From: Serinicoccus kebangsaanensis
Lineage (GTDB): Bacteria > Actinomycetota > Actinomycetes > Actinomycetales > Dermatophilaceae
Assembly: GCF_008919445.1 (NCBI RefSeq)
Contig: NZ_VSLG01000005.1
Coordinates: 1 to 64,000 of the forward strand
DNA: 64,000 nucleotides
Direction: 5' to 3'
Shown: piece after piece, positions 58,521 through 64,000 of the stretch
Layout of the letters: each line of letters opens with the position of its first letter
Position numbering within the stretch: position 1 is the stretch's first letter
Notes under the pieces: generated by a model
Told to the model about the DNA's origin: nothing
What the model saw: only the letters and a program-made list of their open reading frames with translations
The model's database searches: none
Program-made: the position numbers and the translations under genes

Positions 58521-60826
58521 TGGCGCGCCGCCACCTCCACGCCGTCGGTGGGTCCGAAGGGAACCCGCTCGACCTCGGCCTGCGCGACCTGATCGGGTCG
58601 AGTGCCCAGACGCTGCAGCGCACCCGAGGGATCCGGACCGTGGGCCAGCTGCTCGACTGGGTCCCGAGGACCTACCTCGACCCGTCCCGGCCGACCGCCT
58701 TCCGCGACCTGCCGCACGGGGAGGACGTCGTCGTGGTGGGCACCGTCCGGGCCGCCACCACCCACCAGATGCGCAACCGCCGGGGCCGCCGCCTGGTGGT
58801 CGACGTCGCGGACGAGTCCGGCGGCACCATCCAGCTGACCTTCTTCAAGCCCTACGGGCACCAGGACCGGCTCCGGCCCGGCGTGCGCGTGGTGTGCTCC
58901 GGTCAGGTCGGCGTCTTCCGCGACACCCTTCAGCTCACCCATCCCGACTACGCCACGGTCGGGGAGGACGGGGCGGGCGCGGCCGACTGGCTGCTCGACG
59001 GCCTCGTGCCGGTCTACACCGCGACCAAGGGACTGTCCCCGATCGTCCACGGCCAGTGCCTGGAGCTGGTCTTCCACCAGCTGGAGGAGCTGCCCGACCC
59101 CGTCCCCGCCCCGGTCCGGGCCGAGGTGGGTCTCCCGGGCCTGCTGGAGGCCTACCGGCTCGTGCACCGCCCGCGCACCGAGGCCGACCACCGCCGGGGC
59201 AGGTGGCGGCTCAAGTTCGGCGAGGCCTTCACCGTGCAGGCGCAGCTTGCGCGCGTGCGGCGCTCCAGCGACGCGGTCCCGGCCCGCGCCCGCGCCCCGC
59301 GACCGGAGGGCCTGGGCGACCAGCTGCGTGCCCGGCTGCCGTTCGCGCTGACCGACGGGCAGGAGCAGGTGCTGGCCGAGCTGCTCGGCGACCTCGACCG
59401 GGAGGTGCCCATGCACCGCCTGCTCCAGGGCGAGGTGGGGTCGGGCAAGACCGTCCTGGCGGTGCTCGCGATGCTGGCCGTCGTCGACTCCGGTGGTCAG
59501 GCCGCACTGCTGGCACCGACCGAGGTGCTCGCCGCGCAGCACCACCGGTCGATGAGCCACCTGCTCGGTCCGATCGCCGAGGCCGGGATGCTGGGTGGCC
59601 TGGCCGAGGGCACCCGGCTGGCCCTGCTGACGGGGAGCCAGTCCACCGCCGAGCGCAGGCAGGCGCTGCTCGCGGCGGCGTCGGGAGAGGCCGGCATCGT
59701 CGTCGGCACGCACGCCCTGATCCAGGAGCACGTGCAGTTCGCCGACCTCGGGATGGTCGTGGTCGACGAGCAGCACCGCTTCGGCGTCGAGCAGCGGGAC
59801 GCGCTCCGGGCGAAGGCCCAGGGCGGCACGGCGCCCCACGTGCTGGTCATGACCGCCACCCCGATCCCGCGCACCGTCGCGATGACCGTCTACGGCGACA
59901 TGGAGATCTCGACGCTGCGCGAGCTCCCTGGCGGTCGCCGCCCGATCAGCAGCTTCGTCGTCGACGGGCAGCGTCCCGACTGGGTGCGGCGCACCTGGCA
60001 GCGGGTGGCCGAGGAGGTCCGGGGCGGAGGTCAGGTCTACGTCGTCTGTCCCCGGATCGGGGACCCTGACGACCCGGACCTGCCGGGCAGTGACGGCGAC
60101 GGACCGGGGGTGCCGATCGGCACCGGGGCGGGCACCGGGGGCGGGGAGGACGGCGCGGACCTGCTCACCGGCCCCGCGGCCGCGGACGGGTCGGAGGCAG
60201 CGGCCCTGCCCGGGCTGCACGGCGTCCACCAGGTGGCGCGGTGTCTGCGCGGGCTGCCGGCGACCCGCGACCTGCGGATCGAGGTGCTGCACGGGCGCAT
60301 GCCCGCCGACGCCAAGGACGCCGTCATGCAGGCCTTCGCCGCCGGCAGGGTCGACGTCCTGGTCTCCACCACCGTCATCGAGGTGGGCGTCGACGTGCCG
60401 GACGCCACCACCATGGTGCTGCTGGACGCGGACCGCTTCGGCATCTCCCAGCTGCACCAGCTGCGCGGCCGGGTCGGTCGCGGCGGCAGGCCCGGGCTGG
60501 CCCTGCTGGTGACCCAGGGCGAGGGCGTCGACCCCTCGGCGATCGAGCGGCTGGAGCAGGTCGCCGCCACGACCGACGGCTTCGAGCTGGCCCGGCTGGA
60601 CCTGGAGGGTCGCCGCGAGGGCGACGTGCTCGGTGCCAGCCAGAGCGGTGGGCGCAGCGGCCTGCGGTTCCTCCGCCTGGCCCGGGACGAGGAGCTCATC
60701 GTGCAGGCGCACGAGGCGGCCTGGCGCACCGTCGAGGGCGACCCCGACCTGGAGTCGCATCCCGAGCTCGCCGACGCCCTGACCCGCCTGGACGCCACCA
60801 GCGCGGCCTTCCTGGAGCGGGGCTGA
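58520..60826 (+). CDS. recG: ATP-dependent DNA helicase RecG
   Basis: The 768-residue SF2 helicase remodels stalled forks and recombination intermediates. An N-terminal wedge/OB domain (about 50-160) precedes Walker A GEVGSGKTVLA, DEQH in VVVDEQHRFGVEQR, VMTATPIPRT, VSTTVIEVGVDVPDATTMV and QLRGRVGRGG. An unusual Gly/Asp/Pro-rich insertion of ~50 residues (near residues 515-565, at 60068-60220) interrupts the second RecA-like domain. Starting at ATG 58520 it overlaps the previous stop. Confidence 0.95.
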   Translation: MARRHLHAVGGSEGNPLDLGLRDLIGSSAQTLQRTRGIRTVGQLLDWVPRTYLDPSRPTAFRDLPHGEDVVVVGTVRAATTHQMRNRRGRRLVVDVADESGGTIQLTFFKPYGHQDRLRPGVRVVCSGQVGVFRDTLQLTHPDYATVGEDGAGAADWLLDGLVPVYTATKGLSPIVHGQCLELVFHQLEELPDPVPAPVRAEVGLPGLLEAYRLVHRPRTEADHRRGRWRLKFGEAFTVQAQLARVRRSSDAVPARARAPRPEGLGDQLRARLPFALTDGQEQVLAELLGDLDREVPMHRLLQGEVGSGKTVLAVLAMLAVVDSGGQAALLAPTEVLAAQHHRSMSHLLGPIAEAGMLGGLAEGTRLALLTGSQSTAERRQALLAAASGEAGIVVGTHALIQEHVQFADLGMVVVDEQHRFGVEQRDALRAKAQGGTAPHVLVMTATPIPRTVAMTVYGDMEISTLRELPGGRRPISSFVVDGQRPDWVRRTWQRVAEEVRGGGQVYVVCPRIGDPDDPDLPGSDGDGPGVPIGTGAGTGGGEDGADLLTGPAAADGSEAAALPGLHGVHQVARCLRGLPATRDLRIEVLHGRMPADAKDAVMQAFAAGRVDVLVSTTVIEVGVDVPDATTMVLLDADRFGISQLHQLRGRVGRGGRPGLALLVTQGEGVDPSAIERLEQVAATTDGFELARLDLEGRREGDVLGASQSGGRSGLRFLRLARDEELIVQAHEAAWRTVEGDPDLESHPELADALTRLDATSAAFLERG

Positions 60827-60830
60827 GCCG

Positions 60831-61406
60831 ATGCCGCGGATCATCGCCGGCCGCGCGGGCGGACGCACCCTGCACTCTCCTCGCGGGGCCGACACCCGCC
60901 CCACCACCGACCGGGTGCGGGAGGCGTTGTTCTCCCGCGTGGAGTCGTTGCTCGACCTCGAGGGGTGCTCCGTGCTGGACCTGTATGCCGGGTCCGGCGC
61001 GCTCGGGCTGGAGGCGGTGTCCAGGGGTGCGGCGCGGGCGCTCGCCGTGGAGCGGCACCGCGCGACCGCACGGCTGATCGAGCGCAACGCGGCCCAGCTA
61101 GGCCTGGAAGGGGTCGAGGTGGTGGCGGCGTCGGTCGCCTCGGCGCTCGCCGCCGGGCCGGGGCAGCACACCTACCAGCTCGTGCTGCTCGACCCGCCCT
61201 ACCCGCTCCCCGAGGCCGAGCTGGCGCAGGTGCTCGAGGCCCTGACCACGCATGGGTGGCTGGACCCCGACGCCCTGGTGGTCGTCGAGCGCGGTGCGCG
61301 CTCGCCCCGGCCGGCCTGGCCACCGGCCCTGACCCACCTGGACACCCGTCGCTACGGCGAGACCGCGCTGCACCTCGCCGAGCCCGCAGTAGGCTCGCAG
61401 CCATGA
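60831..61406 (+). CDS. rsmD: 16S rRNA (guanine(966)-N2)-methyltransferase
   Basis: The 191-residue SAM-dependent methyltransferase has RIIAGRAGGRTLHSPRG, TTDRVREALFSRVES, the SAM site VLDLYAGSGALGLEAVSRGA and the catalytic VLLDPPYPL (DPPY). It methylates G966 of 16S rRNA. It lies four bases after recG and overlaps coaD (ATGA), the typical actinobacterial cluster. Confidence 0.95.
   Translation: MPRIIAGRAGGRTLHSPRGADTRPTTDRVREALFSRVESLLDLEGCSVLDLYAGSGALGLEAVSRGAARALAVERHRATARLIERNAAQLGLEGVEVVAASVASALAAGPGQHTYQLVLLDPPYPLPEAELAQVLEALTTHGWLDPDALVVVERGARSPRPAWPPALTHLDTRRYGETALHLAEPAVGSQP
61390..61395 (+). promoter_or_regulatory. TAGGCT -10 element within rsmD, upstream of coaD
   Basis: The hexamer ends 7 nt before the coaD ATG, so coaD may have a leaderless internal promoter in addition to read-through from rsmD. 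Confidence 0.35.
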
Positions 61407-61885
61407 CGACCCGCCGCTGCGTCTGCCCCGGCTCCTTCGACCCGGTGACCCTGGGCCACGTCGACATCGTCAGCCGCGCGGCCGCCCTCTACGACGAGGT
61501 CGTCGTCGCCGTGCTGCACAACCCCGCCAAGCAGGGCACCTTCGAGGTCTCCCGGCGGATGGACCTGGTGCGCGCGTCCCTGCCGGCCGAGGTCAGCGAG
61601 CGGGTCCGCGTGGAGGCGTTCGCCGAGCGGCTGCTGGTCGACGTCTGCCGGGACGTCGGTGCCGAGGCCGTCGTCAAGGGCCTGCGTGGTGGCACCGACT
61701 TCGCCTACGAGCTGCCGATGGCGCTGATGAACAGGCACCTCACCGGGGTCGAGACCGTCTTCCTGCCCGGCGACCCGGCCCTGGAGCACGTCTCGAGCTC
61801 GCTGGTCAAGGAGGTGCACCGGCTCGGCGGAGACGTCTCCGACCTGGTGCCCGGGGCGGTGCTGGAGGCGCTGGCCCAGATTTGA
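61403..61885 (+). CDS. coaD: Phosphopantetheine adenylyltransferase
   Basis: The 160-residue enzyme of CoA synthesis has the nucleotidyltransferase motif CPGSFDPVTLGHVDIVSRAA (T/HxGH), KGLRGGTDFAYELPMALMNRHL and VSSSLVKEV. It makes dephospho-CoA from phosphopantetheine and ATP. ATG 61403 overlaps the rsmD stop. Confidence 0.96.
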   Translation: MTTRRCVCPGSFDPVTLGHVDIVSRAAALYDEVVVAVLHNPAKQGTFEVSRRMDLVRASLPAEVSERVRVEAFAERLLVDVCRDVGAEAVVKGLRGGTDFAYELPMALMNRHLTGVETVFLPGDPALEHVSSSLVKEVHRLGGDVSDLVPGAVLEALAQI

Positions 61886-62002
61886 GCGGGACCGCCCGGC
61901 TCCGGTAGTCTGGTGCGTCGGTTTGTGTCCCTCTCCGTGCTCGCCGTGGACGAGGACCCGAACCCGATCAGCAGGTCAGACCAAACGTGAGGGACTTTCG
62001 AC

Positions 62003-62599
62003 ATGGCTGCCCAGCAGACGGAGCGCGACTGGGTGTTCGACACCCGGGAGCTGGTCCGCCGGCCCGGGACCATGCGAGAGGTGTCGCGCGAGGTGACCAC
62101 GACGGAGCCGATGGGCACCGACGTCATCGCGATCCCGGCCGGTCACCCGGTGCAGGTGGGCTTGCGGATGGAGTCGGTGGTCGAGGGCATCCTGGCGACG
62201 GGTTCGGCCCAGGCCGCGGCGACGGGGGAGTGCGTGCGCTGCCTGGACGAGGTCCTCGAGGATGTCGAGGTCACCTTCCAGGAGCTGTATGCCTATCCCG
62301 ACCGCGCGGCGCACCACCAGCAGGTGGGGAGCCGGTCGGGCGCCGAGAAGGACACGAGCGACGAGGACGAGCAGCGCACGCTCGACGGAGACCTGATGGA
62401 CCTCGAAGAGGTCGTCCGGGACGCCGTGGTGACCGCGCTGCCCTTCCAACCGGTGTGCCGGGACGACTGTCCGGGCCTGTGCTCCGAGTGCGGGGCACGC
62501 CTGGCGGACGACCCGGAGCACCAGCACGACGTGATCGACCCCCGGTGGTCGGCGCTGGCCGCGATGGCCACGCCGACCGACGACGACGAGAGGACCTGA
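62003..62599 (+). CDS. DUF177/YceD-family protein
   Basis: The 198-residue protein has ECVRCLDEVLEDVEVTFQELY and CRDDCPGLCSECGARLADDP, the cysteine clusters of the DUF177 (YceD) family. In bacteria and plastids, members take part in 23S rRNA maturation, and the gene is nearly always beside rpmF, as here (1-bp gap). The 117-bp leader after coaD contains TAGTCT (61905-61910), a possible -10. Confidence 0.9.
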   Translation: MAAQQTERDWVFDTRELVRRPGTMREVSREVTTTEPMGTDVIAIPAGHPVQVGLRMESVVEGILATGSAQAAATGECVRCLDEVLEDVEVTFQELYAYPDRAAHHQQVGSRSGAEKDTSDEDEQRTLDGDLMDLEEVVRDAVVTALPFQPVCRDDCPGLCSECGARLADDPEHQHDVIDPRWSALAAMATPTDDDERT

Positions 62600-62600
62600 C

Positions 62601-62795
62601 GTGGCCGTTCCCAAGCGGAAGATGTCCCGTTCCAACACCCGGCACCGCCGCTCCCAGTGGAAGGCCGCGCCGATCGCGCTGACCACCTGCCCGCAGTGCC
62701 AGGCCGTGGCCACGCCGCACCAGGCGTGCCCGAGCTGCGGCACCTACGGTGGCCGTCACTACGCCGCCGCCGAGCGCACCGAGCACCAGGGCTGA
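62601..62795 (+). CDS. rpmF: 50S ribosomal protein L32
   Basis: The 64-residue protein, [20 protein letters not shown] then [25 protein letters not shown], has the four zinc cysteines of L32. The GTG start is one base after the DUF177 stop. It is followed by rnc 16 bp downstream. Confidence 0.96.
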   Translation: MAVPKRKMSRSNTRHRRSQWKAAPIALTTCPQCQAVATPHQACPSCGTYGGRHYAAAERTEHQG

Positions 62796-62811
62796 TCCCG
62801 GGGCCCGCGGC

Positions 62812-63564
62812 GTGCGTCCCGTCTCCGAGTTCAACGACTACCTGCTCGAGGTGGTCGGGGAGTCGTGCGACGAGGCGCTGCTGCTGCGTGCCCTGACGCA
62901 TCGCTCGTACTCCTACGAGCACGACGGCCAGCCGCACAACGAGCGGCTGGAGTTCCTCGGTGACTCCGTGCTGGGGGTCGTGGTCACCGACACGCTCTAC
63001 CGCACCCATCCCGACCTGACCGAGGGGCAGCTGGCCAAGCTGCGCGCCGCGGTGGTCAACTCGCGCGCCCTGGCGGAGGTGGGCAGGGTGGTCGACCTGG
63101 GCTCCTTCGTGCTGCTCGGCAAGGGAGAGGAAGCCACGGGGGGCCGCGACAAGGACTCGATCCTCGCGGACACGACGGAGGCGGTCATCGGGTGCCTCTA
63201 CCTCTCGGCGGGGCTGCCCGCGGCCGATGCCTTCGTGCACCACCTGCTGGACCCACTGCTGCGCCGCAGTGCCGACCTGGGTGCTGCCCTGGACTGGAAG
63301 ACCAGCCTGCAGGAGGTGGCCTCCGCGGCCGAGCTGGGACAGCCGCAGTACCTCGTGGACGCCGAGGGGCCGGACCACAGCAAGACCTTCACCGCGCGCG
63401 CGGTCGTGGCGGAGGAGGTCGTGGGCACCGGCGTGGGCAGGTCCAAGAAGCTGGCCGAGCAGCAGGCCGCCGAGCAGGGCTGGCAGCTGCTGACCGAGCG
63501 AGCGGCGCAGGTCGTGGCGACCGAGCCCACGGCCGGCACCTCGGCCCGCCCCTCCACCGGCTGA
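62812..63564 (+). CDS. rnc: Ribonuclease III
   Basis: The 250-residue double-strand-specific RNase has the signature [17 protein letters not shown] (metal Glu and Asp). The second acidic cluster is [22 protein letters not shown], and the C-terminal dsRBD is [22 protein letters not shown] and [21 protein letters not shown]. It processes rRNA precursors. I chose GTG 62812, after the rpmF stop; the family fold starts a few residues later. Confidence 0.95.
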   Translation: MRPVSEFNDYLLEVVGESCDEALLLRALTHRSYSYEHDGQPHNERLEFLGDSVLGVVVTDTLYRTHPDLTEGQLAKLRAAVVNSRALAEVGRVVDLGSFVLLGKGEEATGGRDKDSILADTTEAVIGCLYLSAGLPAADAFVHHLLDPLLRRSADLGAALDWKTSLQEVASAAELGQPQYLVDAEGPDHSKTFTARAVVAEEVVGTGVGRSKKLAEQQAAEQGWQLLTERAAQVVATEPTAGTSARPSTG

Positions 63565-63571
63565 CCTCCTC

Positions 63572-64000
63572 GTGCCGGAGCTTCCCGAGGTCGAGGTCGT
63601 GCGACGGGGGCTGGCGACCCACGTGGTCGGCCGCCGCATCTCCCACGCCGTCCTCACGGGTGCGCGGGTGGCGCGCAGGCACGCGGCCGGACCCGCCGAC
63701 CTGGCTGCGAGGGTGGAGGACGCGCTGGTGCTCGACGCCGACCGCCGGGGGAAGTATCTCTGGCTCGTGCTGCAGCCACCTGGCGACGACCCGCAGGCCC
63801 TGGTCGTGCACCTCGGCATGAGCGGGCAGCTGCTGGTCTCGGGGGCGGGAGCCGCACCGCAGAAGCACCTGCACGCCACCGTGGACTTCGACGACGCCGG
63901 CCCGCAGCTGCGCTTCGTCGACCAGCGCACCTTCGGCGGTCTGGCCCTGGCCCCCCTCCACCCCGACCCGAGCGCCGGCGCGCCCGGGCCGGGCGAGCAC
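63572..64000 (+). CDS. mutM: Formamidopyrimidine-DNA glycosylase, 5' part (runs off window)
   Basis: The first 143 codons encode PELPEVEVVRRGL (catalytic Pro and Glu after Met removal), GRRISHAVLTGARVARRH, RRGKYLWLVL, VVHLGMSGQLLV and LRFVDQRTFGGL, all standard for Fpg/MutM. The C-terminal helix-two-turn-helix and zinc finger lie beyond the window. The GTG start is seven bases after the rnc stop. It excises 8-oxoguanine. Confidence 0.93.
   Translation, partial: MPELPEVEVVRRGLATHVVGRRISHAVLTGARVARRHAAGPADLAARVEDALVLDADRRGKYLWLVLQPPGDDPQALVVHLGMSGQLLVSGAGAAPQKHLHATVDFDDAGPQLRFVDQRTFGGLALAPLHPDPSAGAPGPGEH

Noticed and set aside
58493-61171. Long minus-strand open frame of about 890 codons opposite recG and rsmD
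   Set aside because: Antisense shadow of recG, which has every helicase motif.

Overview
The window is a very GC-rich (about 70% or more), gene-dense actinobacterial chromosome segment with no phage, plasmid or CRISPR signature. The gene set (DUF3039, DUF2017 beside clpS, an F420-cofactor guanylyltransferase, a HU protein with a lysine-rich tail, the rpmB/DAK2/recG/rsmD/coaD/rpmF/rnc/mutM run) and the sequence style suggest a member of the Micrococcales, most like Intrasporangiaceae or Ornithinimicrobiaceae. The taxon is an inference from gene content and not a measured result.

Positions 1-13,980 are accessory and partly decayed. They hold an IS21-like element end, a sulfur-oxidation module (rhodanese, TauE exporter and GntR regulator on minus; persulfide-dioxygenase-like MBL/rhodanese on plus), a cysteine-rich small protein and a secreted protein of unknown function. 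Further on are a proline racemase-family enzyme, an SDR remnant, a frameshifted alpha/beta hydrolase, a DMSP-lyase-like cupin, a DHDPS-family lyase, a nucleotidyltransferase, an IclR regulator and a beta-propeller lectin-like protein. A dispersed 70-bp repeat occurs twice here.

Positions 14,000-29,150 form a catabolic island. A minus-strand operon (CoA transferase, GH88-type unsaturated uronyl hydrolase, CoA transferase, acyl-CoA dehydrogenase) has every junction overlapped as ATGA and is divergent from an IclR regulator. Next come an enoyl-CoA hydratase, a leaderless universal stress protein and a plus-strand run: tripartite tricarboxylate transporter tctCBA, aldo/keto reductase, glucarate-dehydratase-like enolase-superfamily enzyme, GntR/FCD regulator, LDH2-type oxidoreductase and HpcH/HpaI aldolase. 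This reads as uptake and non-phosphorylative breakdown of a sugar acid or uronate. GTATACC-type palindromes upstream of several of these genes are likely GntR operators.

Positions 29,160-47,000 mix housekeeping and peripheral genes: a frameshifted RibD-like reductase, an enoyl-reductase-like protein, two DUF202 proteins, thioredoxin, a five-component peptide/nickel-type ABC importer encoded by four genes, malic enzyme, VanZ-like protein, YqgE, DUF3039, a helicase, a P450, a HIT-like protein, an RDD protein, and the NAD-salvage pair pncA and pncB, whose 3' ends overlap.

Positions 47,000-64,000 are core chromosome: clpS, gltX, tRNA-Gln, tRNA-Glu, HU, cofC, an acyltransferase, gpsA, ddl, thiL, rpmB, a DAK2 protein, recG, rsmD, coaD, DUF177, rpmF, rnc and the first part of mutM, which runs off the end.

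Three window-wide signals stand out. The word GTATGC/GCATAC is strongly over-represented, at the apparent expense of GTACGC/GCGTAC, and it forces rare codons in several reading frames. About a dozen genes carry a TANNNT -10 element 6-10 nt before the start codon and no Shine-Dalgarno, as expected for leaderless mRNAs. Two separate genes carry single-base frameshifts that could be real or sequencing errors.
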